Origin: Erinaceus europaeus
Taxonomy: Eukaryota; Chordata; Mammalia; Eulipotyphla; Erinaceidae
DNA: 64,000 bases
Direction: 5' to 3'
Assembly (NCBI RefSeq): GCF_950295315.1
Contig: NC_080165.1
Span: 7,132,417 to 7,196,416 of the forward strand
The notes below the pieces were generated by a model, which was not told where the DNA came from, did not search any database, and saw only the letters and a program-made list of their open reading frames with translations. The position numbers and the translations under genes are program-made. This document shows, in pieces, positions 1-10,820 of this stretch. How positions within the stretch are numbered: the stretch's first letter is position 1; each line of letters starts with the position of its first letter.

Positions 1-985
1 ATAGACCCCTTTGTGGGCCCCCATAGGACCTTGCCCTCAACTTGGATCAACAATGGTAGAGAATGTTCCATCCTCCTAAGGGAGGCTGGACAACATACTC
101 TGTGCTCCACCTGAGGAAGATGCGTCCTGATATTGGGGCAGCTTGGAAAGTTCCTACTCATGACCATAGAATGTGAACTCAGACCTACAGGGATGGGGAT
201 GGAGAGGTCACATAAGCTCCTAAACTGAGTATGGGACCCAGATCACATCAGATCTGTGGGGTTTACAGTCAACAGTATATATACCCCTTTCCCATATTAG
301 GGAGCTACTCTCTTCCCTGATCCAGTTTTCTGGTCCTTTATCCAGCCATGACATCATCTCCCCAAACAATAATTAGGATCTACCTGCATATCAGATTTCA
401 GGCTCAGGCAAAAACAAAACAAAACAAACAACAACAACAACAAAAACAAAAACACTAGTATAGCTACAGGCCCTTTGAAATATAACTGAAATATGCCTAC
501 TAGCTATCGACAAAATGGAGGACCACCCAACACTTCATCTGCACTATTCTAGCCTTTAGGTCCATGATTGTTCAACAATTTGTTTGCCTTTGTATGTTAA
601 CTCTCTTTTCAGCCTCCAGGTTCCAGATGCTAGCAGACTTCCCTGGACAGACAACCCCACCAATGTGTCTTGGAGCTTCACTTCGCCAGAGCCCTTGCAC
701 ACTAGGGAGAGAGAGAGGCTGGAAGTATGGATCGACCTGTCAACATCCATTTTTCAGTGGGGAAGTAATTACAGAAGCCAGACCTTCCACCTTCTGCATT
801 CCACAATGACACTGAGTCCATACTCCCAGAGGGATAAAGAACAGGAAAGCTATCAGGAGACGGGATGGGATACAGAGTTCTGGTGGTGGGAATTGTGTGA
901 AGTTGTCCCCCTCTTATCCTATGGTTTTGTCAATGTTCCCTTTTTTTAAATAAAAAAATAAAACAGATAAAAAATAAAAAACAAA
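1..985 (+). mobile_element. LINE-3' family copy, cut by window start
   Basis: The copy has the same order of blocks as the 1,079-bp element at 38087-39165 (opposite strand). These are the 'gacccctttgtgggccccca' start region, the 'cagccatgacatcatctccc' middle, and the 3' signature 'tcctatggttttgtcaatgt' followed by an A-rich tail. It has no long conserved ORF; a 121-codon frame at 584-949 is composition-driven. The window begins inside it. Confidence 0.7.
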
Positions 986-1119
986 GATGGAAAATATAAC
1001 TGTGTGAGTGACAATTTTAACTGTTGGTAAAAAAAATATTTTTTGTCTTTTATATCATTTCTCAAATAATGTAGGTAGAACTGTTTGATGTCTATTTTCA
1101 GGCAATTCTCCTCTGACAG

Positions 1120-1395
1120 TTTTATTTTGAATAATGTTAAACCTACAGAAAATCTTTAAGAATAGTACAATCAACACCCACGTGTCATGACTTAGATTCA
1201 CCAATTGTTCACATTTCACTACATTTATTTTCCTCCTTACTCTCTGATTATTTAATGATCCATTGTAATGTCAGTTTCAGATAGCCATGGTCTATACATA
1301 TCAGTAAGTATTCTCTACAAACAAGAGCTTATTTATACAGAAGTACCATACAACTGAAGAATCAGAAAATTTAACATTTATTTTATATTACCTAG
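1120..1395 (+). mobile_element. Ancient L1 (L1M-type) 3' fragment
   Basis: The segment around 'agaatagtacaatcaacacc' and 'gattcaccaattgttcacat' resembles the 3' region of old mammalian L1M elements as I remember it. It is diverged and has no visible TSD. An alignment to a repeat library would decide. Confidence 0.45.
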
Positions 1396-1454
1396 TATCT
1401 TAATATATATTAATCTCAATCAGCCCATTAGTCTCAATAATGTCTTTTAAATTT

Positions 1455-1722
1455 TTATTTATTTTTTTAAAAAGTAATTTATTTATTTTCCCTGTTGTTG
1501 CCCTTGTTGTCTTTTTATTGTTGTTGTAGTTATTATTGTTGTTGTTATTGATGTCATTGTTGTGAGATAGGACAGAGAGAAATGGAGAGAGGAGGGGAAG
1601 ATAGAGAGGGGGAGAGAAAGATAGACACCTGCAGACCTGCCTCACCACCTGTGAAGTGACTCCCCTTCAGGTAGGGAGCCAGGGGCTCGAACTGGGATTT
1701 TTACACCGGTCCTTGCACTTTA
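1455..1722 (-). mobile_element. SINE-A, 5' head truncated
   Basis: The T-rich/ttattt tail lies on the left, then 'gataggacagagagaaatgg', the core and the B-box side. The head stops at 'tccttgcactt'; the last ~45 nt of the tRNA-like part are replaced by T-rich sequence. Confidence 0.85.
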
Positions 1723-1739
1723 ATTTTTTTTTAACCCAA

Positions 1740-2995
1740 GATTCAGTTATGGATTATTTATTTCTCCAAGTTGTCATGTTCAGTATGCCAGATAAGGCAT
1801 TAAAATAGGAACACATCCTTCATAAAACTCACCTCAGCTACTGTTTTTGCTACAGAGAACCACTGTCCTTCCAAATAAAAATTTACTGTAGACTGGTTTG
1901 CCTTCTGATTGAGCAAGGCTTTTGCTTGGTAAATAGCAGCTTAAGAGACAGTATTAAATTTGAGTCTCAGAAAGTAATTTTCAAGTTCCACTGTGATAAC
2001 AGCCACTCTAGGACTTGGTTATTCTTGATACCTTGCAAGGTATAAAGAGAATGCAGATGTGACTCTAAACAACCCAGAAATGTACACGTGACAGATAAGA
2101 ATAGCTTTTCTTTTCCATAGTTTCAGATTTAGAGAATATCATTTCCAAATATTGTAAATCTTCCCAAAATGCCTTAACTTTGTGAATAATGATTATGAAT
2201 ACAAGAAAAAAAATAATAAAGCCTTCAGCTGCCCCCAAACTGTCAGCCTCTCTGGTGGCAATTGACGTTTTATTGAAAATTGATCTCTGCACTCACAATG
2301 TGTTTGAAGATGTGGTAAGCATGTAAGTACACAGAAGAAAAGCAAATGTTTTCCTCGAAGTGACTAACAGTCAAGTATGGGAAGGAGAGAGAGGCAATCA
2401 ATAGGAAAACCACTTACATGAGAAGCAGAGATCACACAGTGGGGGCACTGCCCTGCCTGGGTAGTCAGTGGAAGCTTACTAAGAAGAAGGACTAGATAGG
2501 GTGGTTCCAGGAGGCAGCATGGAGAAGGAGCAGTGTGAATGACAGAAGGACTGAATAATGGGGTGCTTTATGGAAATTCATGGTTGTTTTTTTCATTTTT
2601 GTTTTTGCCTTTTTTTTCCTTTCTAGCTTTCTCCTACTAAATTTAAATTTGACATGCAAGTTTGGGGACAAAGAGATGGGCAGGTCGACAGAGGCAAGTT
2701 CATACAGGTGGCAGACAATGGAAAAGAAGTTGAATAAAGTGTTAGGGGGTTGCTTATGGAAAGACGCCTCTGGAGAAAGGACATTAACGGCCAGGCCTCC
2801 CACACCCTGTGGGTAGCCAGATGAGGGTCCAATGCACTGAGATGTTTGTATTCTTCAGAAGGCTTTTCTACCTAGTGGCTAAGGCCATAAAACGCAGACG
2901 TGAGAATCTGAAGAAAATGGCTGAAGTAAATCCCCTCATGGGCCCTTACAGCCCTGGAACCCACTATAAAAGTTAGAAGATCATGCCTGTTCTCT
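1740..2995. other. No gene or recognised repeat
   Basis: AT-rich sequence with scattered short frames on both strands (up to 103 codons), none with recognisable motifs. A T-rich run lies near 2587-2612. I see no exon signals that I would defend. Confidence 0.5.
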
Positions 2996-3416
2996 TGCCA
3001 GGCTAGCTTCACCGGAGAGAGAGACAAAGAACTTGTGGTGGTGTGGTAATACAATTCTTTATTGATGCGGATGTCCCAGAGTCGAGTGTGAGCACAGAAG
3101 GTTTAGGCCATGTGGAGCTAGCAAAATGGCCGCTTCCCGCTATGCACACCAGCCCTTCTCCAGGTTGGGATGCGGAAGAGAAAAAGAGTGAAACCAGGAA
3201 CAGCAGTGGGCTTTATGAGGTAAAAATGGAAGTGGCAAGTTGGGGATGGGATTGGCTAGGAAAGGGGGTGGAGAAAACAAGGCACTCTGGGAAGGTAGAG
3301 AGCTGGCGGGATTAATGTACCTTGCAGGCATGGGTGGGGATCTTTCAGGCAAAACAGTGATTATGTAAATAGGCTATAGTATCACCAATGCAGGAGAGCT
3401 GGTGTAATGCCCAACA
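2996..3416 (-). mobile_element. Solo LTR, class II (ERVK-like)
   Basis: Read on the minus strand it starts TGTTGGGCATTACACC and ends GTGAAGCTAGCCTGGCA, the same terminus as the LTRs at 13023 and 20764. A polyadenylation signal (plus-strand tttatt at 3058-3063) and a TATA-like cataaag lie upstream of it. The flanks ttctct and tccttc do not match, so no 6-bp TSD survives. No retroviral internal region is attached. Confidence 0.8.
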
Positions 3417-3421
3417 TCCTT

Positions 3422-3433
3422 CCCCCCCCCCCC
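3422..3433. repeat. Poly-C run
   Basis: Twelve consecutive C just outside the LTR end; a likely length-variable site. Confidence 0.9.
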
Positions 3434-3698
3434 GCCCTGTCTGCATGCTTCATCTCACTGAAACATCACTCTCTCTTGTGATTCATGTGTATGTCAGTTT
3501 AGAACCCCACCAGCAGAGCTCAGAAGGGACATTTGTGTCCTCTGCCCTATTCCCTTTTGCTCCCTTGATACAAAAAGATTCAACCAATAGTGCCTTAAGT
3601 GAAAGAGTTTTTCTATTTCCAATACTCCTTTGGGGTTAGCTGACATAATGGCTAGGATGAGTTCCTAAACACAGTGGAAGTTATTGTCAAGAGAAATG

Positions 3699-3882
3699 GT
3701 GCTGGACAGAGACACACCCAGTTGAGTGCACATGTTACTATGCTCAAGGCCCCAGGTTCAAGGCCCCAGTCTCTACTTGTAGGAGGGAAGCTTTGTGCAT
3801 GATGAAGCAGTGCTGTGGGTATCTCTCTTTCTCCCTCTCAGTTTATTTCTGTCTCTATCAAATAAATAAATATTTAAAGACA
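3699..3882 (+). mobile_element. SINE-B
   Basis: Shows 'cagttgagtgcacatgttac', a B-box-like 'aggttcaaggcc', a pyrimidine-rich body and an 'aaataaataaatatttaaa' tail. Diverged from the other copies. Confidence 0.85.
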
Positions 3883-3977
3883 ATGGGTAAGGTATCACTG
3901 CTGTAAAAATAAACATGTATCCTGAGTATAGTCAGTAGAAGCTTGGGTGGAAAGACTGATCTAGAACTTAAAAACAA

Positions 3978-4215
3978 TCTCCTCCTATCTACAGGGAGTA
4001 ATTCCAAGACCCACAGTAATTCCAAGACCACTTTTGATGGTACCAAACCCAAATATATACTATTTTTTTCTAAACTTAGATACCTGTAAATAATTAGCAT
4101 ATAAAATGGTAAGAATTAGAAACAACAATAATTAGAAACAATAATAATCAAATAGAATAAATTTAACAGCATTCTGTAATAGGAGCTATTTCAATGTCAT
4201 CTCTCGAAATATTTA
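3978..4215 (+). mobile_element. Old DNA transposon fragment (Tigger/MER44-like)
   Basis: The pattern 'caaacccaaatatatactat', then 'cttagatacctgtaaataat', then repeated 'aacaacaataattagaaaca' resembles the end region of pan-mammalian Tigger-type elements that I recall. Terminal inverted repeats are not visible because the copy is partial. Confidence 0.45.
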
Positions 4216-5035
4216 TTTATTTATGAATTTATTTTTGAAAACATATAAATTATTTATAAAATGGAAATACTGACAAGACCATAGGATAAGAGGGGTACAA
4301 CTCCACACAATTCCCACCACCAGAACTCCGTATCCCATCCCCTCCCCTGATAGCTTTCCTATTCTTTAACCCTCTGGGAGTATGGACCCAGGGTTATTGT
4401 GGGATGCAGAAGGTGGAAGGTCTGGCTTCTGTAATTGCTTCTACACTGAACATGGGCGTTGACAGGTTGATCCATACTCCCAGCTTGTCTCTCTCCCTAG
4501 TGGGCCAGAGCTCTGGGGAGGTGGTGGTCCGGGACGTATTGGTGGGGTCCTGTGCTCAGGGAATTCAGATTGGCGTCATGGTAGCATCTAGAAGTTGGTG
4601 GCTGAAAAAGTGTTAAGATATAAAGCAGAAGAAATTGTTGAATAATTAAGTAATCAGGAACCTAAGGGTAAGAATATAGCAGATGAGGGAGTCAGGCAGT
4701 AGCGTAGTGGGTTAAGCACATGTGGTGCAAAGCACAAGGACTGGCGTAAGGATCCCAGTTCGAGCCCCCCGGCTCCCCACCTACAGGGGAGTCACTTCAC
4801 AGGCGGTGAAGCAGGTCTGCAGGTGCCTATCTTTCTCTCCCCCTCTCTGTCTTCCCCTCCTCTCTCCATTTCTCTCTGTCCTATCCAACAACAATGATAA
4901 CAATAATAATAACTACAAGAAAACAACATGGGCAACAAAAGGGAATAAATAAATATCTTTAAAAAAAAGAATATAGCAGATGAGATTTGGCGGGGGGTCT
5001 CCATCTTGGAAAAAGTTTTGTAGGTCTATTTTAGG
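4216..5035 (-). mobile_element. LINE-3' family copy, split by a SINE-A
   Basis: The A-tail side is on the left (T-rich, ttattt), followed by the reverse complement of 'tcctatggttttgtc' and the family body to 4669. The body resumes at 4985 with 'tctccatcttggaaaaag' (compare 'aaaatggagacc' in the 26-kb copy). SINE-A 4688-4966 sits in the gap. Confidence 0.8.
4688..4966 (+). mobile_element. SINE-A (short tail) with 18-bp TSD
   Basis: A complete short-tail SINE-A: 'gtagcgtagtgggttaagca', 'cagttcgagccc', a CT-rich body and 'gggaataaataaat'. The flanks aagaatatagcagatgag at 4670-4687 and 4967-4984 are identical over 18 bp, marking L1-type retroposition into the LINE-3' copy. Confidence 0.95.
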
Positions 5036-5047
5036 TGAATTTATTTT

Positions 5048-5261
5048 AATCTTTAAATTTTTATTACATTTATTTATTGGATAAAGACAGTCAGAAATCA
5101 AGAGGGATGGAGGAGGTAGAGAGGAAAAGCTAGGGAGAGAAACCTGCAGCCTTGCTTCACCACTCACACAACTTTCCCCTTCGGGTGGGGACTAGGGCTT
5201 GCACCTGGGTCCTTGTGCACTGTAACATGCTCACTAAACCAGGTGCGCCACTGCCTTCCCC
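5048..5261 (-). mobile_element. SINE-B with 12-bp TSD
   Basis: A minus-strand SINE-B ending 'gccactgccttcccc', flanked by tgaatttatttt at 5036-5047 and 5262-5273. It landed at the 5' edge of the LINE-3' copy. Confidence 0.92.
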
Positions 5262-5273
5262 TGAATTTATTTT

Positions 5274-5556
5274 TTGTCATCAGGGTTATCACTGGGGCTT
5301 AGTGCCTGCACATGGACTTTCCACCACTCTTAGAAACTTTCACTTTTCATTTTCTGCTTTTTTTTTTTTTTCTGATAGAGACAGAGAGAAGCAGAATGGA
5401 CATGAGAGGGAAAGAGGATGGGAAAGAGAGGGAGAGACACCTGCAGCACTGCCTCACTGCTCATTAGTCTTTCTTTCTACAGATGGAGACCAGAAACTTG
5501 AACTGGGTCCTTGCATAGGGTAACACCAGTGTTCTGCCTGGTGCGTGAACTCCTGG
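5274..5556 (-). mobile_element. SINE-B-like copy with long 3' module
   Basis: It begins with the long-tail module read in reverse ('ttatcactggggcttagtgc'), then T-rich DNA, 'gatagagacagagagaagca' and a SINE-B-like head. The module is the same one seen at the 3' end of long SINE-A copies. No TSD could be assigned. Confidence 0.75.
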
Positions 5557-5619
5557 ACCTTCTCTCAGAATAACTCACTGTGTGTACAATTTAAGGATCA
5601 CTGGTCACAAGGGGCCACT

Positions 5620-5840
5620 AGGTGCTGGGTGGTGGCACACCTAGCTCAACACACATGTTACCATGCACAAGGATCCAGGTTCGAGCCCCAGGTCCCCACC
5701 TGCAGGGGGAAAGCTTTGCAAGTGGTGACACTGGGTGGCAGGTGTCTCTTGCCTTTCTCCCTATCTCCCCATTCCCTCTCAATTCCTGGCAGTCTCTATG
5801 CAATAAATAAATAAAGATAATAAAATTTTTAAAAAATGAT
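5620..5840 (+). mobile_element. SINE-B
   Basis: 'ggtgctgggtggtggcacac', 'aggttcgagccccaggtccc', 'gggggaaagctttgc' and tail 'aataaataaataaagataat'. Flanking gggccact occurs at 5612-5619 and 5841-5848. Confidence 0.93.
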
Positions 5841-5848
5841 GGGCCACT

Positions 5849-6600
5849 GTAGCTATTTTTTATCTTGAAAGGAGGAGAAGCTCCAAGATAAAAAATATGA
5901 CTAAGAGTGAAAACCTATAATTAATTTAAGAATCATAAATAATACAAAATTTCCTTGGCACCTCAAATCTTAGAAAATTGGAGTAAACATATTGTGGGTT
6001 TGTAAATACCAGGATAAACTTGCTAGAAATGTTTTGCTAGAAATAGGGCATGCTCCTTCCGTAAAACCGGATCACTCACCCTGCTATGCCTGGTCCACGT
6101 GCAGTTTATGAAGGAGAGAAGTCTCACTCATTCTCCACCATACACACCCAGCAAAGGTGTGTGTACAGCCCTGAAGCTATGTGTCAGCTAATATACAAGA
6201 CTTGCCCAGCTGAGTGACCAAACCACAGCAGACTTGATTTCTGTGAGCCAAATGCACATTATATTGAGGTCTTAAGAGTCTAAGATTGTTCATTTCCATA
6301 CTACAACATGCTCACTTTGATCAATAATATCCGGGCATCTCCTCTTGGAAGGTGAGCCTTCTCAGTCTTCTGTGTCTCTATCATGTTTTTTTAGAGCCTG
6401 TGTTATTAGTGAGTTAGTTAGACTTCTGTTTTTCTCAGTCGCCCATGACTTCCACAAGGATGAGAACTGTACTGTTAATTTTCACAGCATCCAAACTGAC
6501 TATAGTTTCTGGAGTGCAGATGGCCAATAAACAGTGATCAAGTCCTCGGTTTTATTTCTGGCTGTATTGAGCAATTTATTTAATTTATTTAAAATGTATT
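5849..6600. other. No gene or recognised repeat
   Basis: Apart from the hairpin, nothing assignable is visible. A 61-codon frame at 6345-6530 has no motif. Confidence 0.5.
5855..5896. repeat. Short perfect inverted repeat (hairpin)
   Basis: attttttatcttg (5855-5867) is the exact reverse complement of caagataaaaaat (5884-5896), with a 16-nt purine-rich spacer. It is outside any recognised repeat and could be chance in AT-rich DNA. Confidence 0.6.
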
Positions 6601-7578
6601 GGGGGTCAGGCGGTAGCGCAGCGGGTTAAGGGCAGGTGGCGCAAAGTGCTAGGTACGATGGACCACTCAGCAGAAGAGCAGCAGGAAGGATCAGGGAACT
6701 CCAAAGGCGACAACCAGGGTGGGTCAGGAGTCGGCGCAGGGAAGAACAGAATACACCACACTCTGTTGAGCGCAGGGTGAATCTGAGCTCAAGTTTTATT
6801 CTGCCAGTGAGAGTTTATATATCTTTCAGCCTTACATAAACAATATCTGAAACAGAAAATAAAGCTCATTTCTTGATTAGATGGCTTTGCAGTTTTACAC
6901 AATAATGTCCTACTTCATGGGGTGATGCATTTCTGAGTAACAGGCTTAGCAGATAGTATTTTACATAGAGTTTTAACATATTTCATAAGAGGAGGTGAGT
7001 AAGTATTAATAATTTTTCCTAAAATTTTATGTATTTGATGACCCATAACTTCGTCCACCTCATTTCTTGTTCATCTGTATCTAATCTGGGAACAGGGGCT
7101 GTTCATTCCCGATTACATGGCATCATTACCATGTACATAATGAAAACAATAATCAGAGTTTCCAATTTAGATCTGCTCAGAATGCCAAGACCCACTCCCA
7201 GAATTCTTCTTCCTTGAAGAGAGTTTTCTAGGGTGCTAACCCTGTCAGACCCATCATTCTGGAGTTGAGTGGGGCGTGCCACTAGGGCTGGTGTAAGGAT
7301 CCGGGTTTGAGGCCCCACCTCCCCACCTGCAGGGGAGTCACTTCACAGGTGGTGAAGCAGGTCTGCAGGTGTCTTTCCCCCTCTCTGTCTTCCCCCCCTC
7401 TCCCCATTTCTCTCTGTCCTATCCAACAACGAACGGCATCAATAATAATAATAATAATAATAACCACAATGAGGCTACAACAGCAAGGGCAACAAAAAGG
7501 GGGAAAATGGCCTCCAGGAGCAGTGGATTCATGGTGCAGGCACTGAGTGAGCCCCATCAATAACCCTGGAGGCAAAAA
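6601..7578 (+). mobile_element. SINE-A (long tail) interrupted by an ERV LTR
   Basis: The head 'tcaggcggtagcgcagcggg' runs to 6653 and the SINE resumes at 7282 ('ctggtgtaaggatccgggtt'). It ends in the long 3' module, 'gcctccagg' (7510-7518) to 'cctggaggc' (7565-7573), which are exact inverted repeats. Confidence 0.92.
6654..7281 (-). mobile_element. Solo ERV LTR, 5-bp TSD, inside a SINE
   Basis: A 628-bp insertion is flanked by ctagg at 6649-6653 and 7282-7286; the consensus SINE has one copy of this site (caagg). On the minus strand it shows gatatataaactctc (TATA-like), then AATAAA (plus-strand 6795-6800), then a GC-richer U5-like end. The start is TGGCACG and the end is not the canonical CA. 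It does not resemble the seven class II LTRs. Confidence 0.75.
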
Positions 7579-7600
7579 AAGTATTTAATTACTATGTACT

Positions 7601-7759
7601 CTTTTTTAAAAAAGATTTTATTTATTTATTCATGAAGATAGAAGGAGAGAGAGAGAAAGAACAAGACATCACTCTGGTACATGTGCTACCGGGGATTGAA
7701 CTCTCGACCTCATGCTTGAGAATCCAATGCTTTATCCACTGTGCCACCTCCCGGACAAC
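7601..7759 (-). mobile_element. SINE-D with 11-bp TSD
   Basis: On the minus strand it reads 'ccgggaggtggcacagtgga', 'taaagcattggattctcaag', then B-box 'gagttcaatccc' and a (ataa)n tail. tactatgtact is repeated at 7590-7600 and 7760-7770. Confidence 0.9.
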
Positions 7760-7870
7760 TACTATGTACTTTCAAGCTTCTTGTGAAAGCTTGCAGCAGA
7801 GAATGGCCTGCCTACCTCCTCAAGAGCAAATCTGTTAATAAGGGTGAGCTCACTTCAAAACTGAAAGAAT

Positions 7871-8059
7871 GGGGGCCTAGTTGAGCACACATGTTACAGT
7901 GTTAAAGGACCTGGGTTGGAGGCCCAGGTTACCACCTGCAGGGGTAAACTTTTGTGAGTGGTGAAACAGAGATGCCAGTGTCTCTCTCTCTTTCCCTCTC
8001 TATCTCTCCCTTCCCTCTCGATTTCTGGCTATCTCCATCCTATAAATAAATAAATATAG
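7871..8059 (+). mobile_element. SINE-B, first bases missing
   Basis: Starts at 'ttgagcacacatgttacagt' and runs to an 'ataaataaataaatata' tail. The next SINE inserted into this tail. Confidence 0.88.
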
Positions 8060-8313
8060 GGGAGTCCAGTGGTAGTGCAGCGGGTTAAGCACACGTGGTG
8101 CAAAGCGCAAGGACCGGCATAAGGATCCCAGTTTGAACCCCGGCTCCCCACCTGCAGGGGAGTCCCTTCACAGGCGGTGAAGCAGGTCTGCAGGTGTTTG
8201 TCTTTCTCTCCCTCTCTCTGTCTTCCCCTCCTCTCTCTATTTCTCTCTGTCCTATTTAACAACGACGACATCAATAACAACAAGGGCAACAAAAGGGAAT
8301 AAATAAATAAATA
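8060..8313 (+). mobile_element. SINE-A (short tail) inserted in the SINE-B tail
   Basis: A full head 'ccagtggtagtgcagcgggt' through 'caacaaaagggaataaataa'. It shares the taaataaatata string with the preceding SINE-B tail, as expected for insertion into an A-rich tail. The exact junction is ambiguous by a few bases. Confidence 0.9.
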
Positions 8314-8462
8314 TAATAGAAAATTAAAAATAAAACACCTGAAAGAACCCACTACTGCCATCGTGAACTAGGGTCGGAATATTGAGAAAACAGAACTAGA
8401 GTTTGTCTGCAGTAAGTATGCTAAGATGTTTTTATGTTCCTCTTACTTGCCTACACATCTTT

Positions 8463-8676
8463 TTAAAAAATATTTTTCTTTATTTTATTATTGAATAGAG
8501 ACAGAGAGAAATTGAAAGGGGAAGGGGAGATAGAGAGGGAGAGAGAAAGAGAGACACCTGTAACCCACTTCACCACTTGTGAAACTTTCCCCCTGCACGT
8601 GGGAACCAGGGGCTTGAACCTGGGATCTTGAGCCCTGTAATATGTGTGCTTAACCAGGTGCACCACCGCCTGGCCC
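8463..8676 (-). mobile_element. SINE-B
   Basis: A minus-strand copy from a T-rich tail to 'gcaccaccgcctggcccc'. The flanking cacatctt is seen on both sides (8454-8461 and the segment after 8684). Confidence 0.9.
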
Positions 8677-8856
8677 CACCACCTGCACATCTTAAAAGTT
8701 TTTTTTTTTCTTTCCTTTTGGAAAACATTTTCTAAAGCCAGTGAGGAAGGAGGACAGCAAGAAGAGCAAATTCCTACCTCCCCAAATCCTCAGATCACGT
8801 GCTTATTATCCTCTTGTCCTACTCAGCTGCTGCCCTTTTAAAAATGCGACTGCCCA

Positions 8857-9192
8857 GGCCTGGTGGTAGCTGCAGAGGGTTAAGTGCACATGCTGCGAAG
8901 TGCAAGGACTGGTGCAAGGATCCGGGTTGGAGCCCTTGGGCTCCCCACCTGCAGGGGAGTCGCTTCACAGGCGGTGAGGCAGGTCTGCAGGTGTCTGTCT
9001 TTCTCTCCCCGTCTGTCTTCTTCTCTCTTCTCGATTTTTCTCTGTCCTATCCAACAACAGAAGTAACAATAATAACAACAACTAAGGCAACAACAATGGG
9101 GGAAAAATGACCTATAGGATTTGTGGATTTGTAGTGCAGGTACCGAGTCCCAGCGATAATCCTAGAGGCAAAGCAAAATAAAACAAAAGCAT
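8857..9192 (+). mobile_element. SINE-A (long tail)
   Basis: A diverged long-tail copy ending 'ataatcctagaggcaaagc'. Flanking ctgccca occurs at 8850-8856 and 9193-9199. Confidence 0.88.
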
Positions 9193-9197
9193 CTGCC

Positions 9198-9385
9198 CAC
9201 AGCCAGACCTTCAGCACCCCATAATGATCCTGGTTCCATGCTCCCAGAAGGTGAAAGAATAGGAAAGCAATCAGGGGAGGGGATGGGAAATGGGTTCTGG
9301 TGTTGGGAATTGTGTGGAGTTGTATGTCTCTTATCCTACGGTTTTTGTTAGTGTTTCTTCTTTATAGATAAAAAAATAAAACAAA
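9198..9385 (+). mobile_element. LINE-3' family, strongly 5'-truncated
   Basis: Only the last ~185 nt are present, from 'cagccagaccttcagcaccc' through 'tcttatcctacggtttttgt' to an A-rich tail. Confidence 0.8.
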
Positions 9386-9402
9386 CAAACAAACAAACAA
9401 AA
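9378..9402. repeat. (AAAC)n microsatellite
   Basis: Grown from the A-rich tail of the LINE-3' copy. Confidence 0.9.
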
Positions 9403-9706
9403 GGAATCATGGTAAATGATATCAGTCAGAAACAGAAGGATGAATGTGGGATGATCTCATTGACAGGCAGAAACTGAAAAACAAGATCAGAAGAGAAAAC
9501 ACACAGCAGAAGTTGGACTGGAGTTGGTGTCTTGCACCAAAGTAAAAGACTCTGGGGTGGGTGAGTCGGGAATACAGGTCCTGGAAAAGGATGACAGAGG
9601 ACCTAGCTGGGGTTGTCAAATATTTTGCATGTACAAACTATTGTATTTTACTGTTTACTGTAAACCATTAATCCCCCCGATATATCAATTAACAAAGAAA
9701 AGACCC
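9403..9706 (+). mobile_element. L1 3' end
   Basis: 'atatcagtcagaaacagaag', 'gatgatctcattgacaggca' and 'ttactgtttactgtaaacca' match the hedgehog L1 3' UTR seen in reverse at 21885 and 47440. No ORF2 codons remain apart from the extreme end. Confidence 0.75.
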
Positions 9707-10810
9707 AGTGTTCGAAACATTCTACTCCAGGTGCTGTTAATCACTGGGAACTAGCTTAAGAATTTCCTGCTCCTCTTCCAAGTAGACCATTGCCTGTGTT
9801 AGCTTCACTGCTGCTCTCTTGGAGTGATGTGGAATGGCTCAGAGTCAGGCTCAGGTTTCTAAGAGGAAGCCAGGCCTTCAGACTCAAGTAAATTATCAGA
9901 CTTGACACAAGAGTCTTCAATCCCAGTGTGGGGCCCTCAGTATGTCTGTTCCTTGGAGTCTGCTTTCAGTCACCGAGGAAGCCAAGACTGGTCACTTCTT
10001 TTTCTCCTACTCCCAACATTAAAATGAATGATTAAAATGAAGAGAGGCTGTTTTTTTGCAGCAGCATTTTTGCCAGACATGGCAGAATTCTTATTACCTT
10101 TTTGATTTCTAGCTTCTCTCTACATTCTGTTTTCTACATATCAGAGAATAAATTTGATACAATTTCCACTGCAGCTTGAATATACACCATGAATCTCAGA
10201 GCTAAATCTTGCCTTCTTACCAGTAAAGCAAATCCCAGAGAAATACAAGGCCACCACAGAAATAATTTAGCCTTGGAATTGCATCAGAGGGAAGAAAAAT
10301 GTCCTCCAGAGTCTATTAGAAATTCAAAAAGATCTTGCTTATTATAGCAAATGAAATTAATTTCTTCACTCACATGCAATCTCTCAGGTTATAATCATGA
10401 CTAATTGTTAATAACAGAGAAATTTTGAAAGGTAAATTGAGAGATCATAAATATGCAAAGTTGGGATGAACATATGTGTGTGTCCAGGTCATCTGAAGCA
10501 CGTTCCGAATCAGCGCTGAAGGTCAGGATTAATCCACGTTGATTGCTGAACAGCTGAAGTGATTGTATCAGCTGCTGTGAAGCAGTCGAGGCACTTGCGG
10601 GGAGAGAGGACTTGCTGTCTAGAATGACCACTAGCAGCCTTTCCGAAAGCCTAGCTAAGTTGGCAAATGGGCTGGGGAACAAAATCAACTTATGCCAGAC
10701 CAACTCAATGACTAATCCTAAGTCAAGCAACTAGGAGGGAACATAGCTGGAAAAACAGAGTATCTTTAAGTTAGAGGACCGATTTTTCTCGTGTCACCTT
10801 CATTCTGGCA
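9707..10810. other. No gene or recognised repeat
   Basis: About 1.1 kb of moderately AT-rich sequence. A 109-codon minus-strand frame (10401-10730) has no recognisable domain, and I do not call it a gene. Confidence 0.5.
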
Positions 10811-10820
10811 TTTATTTTTT

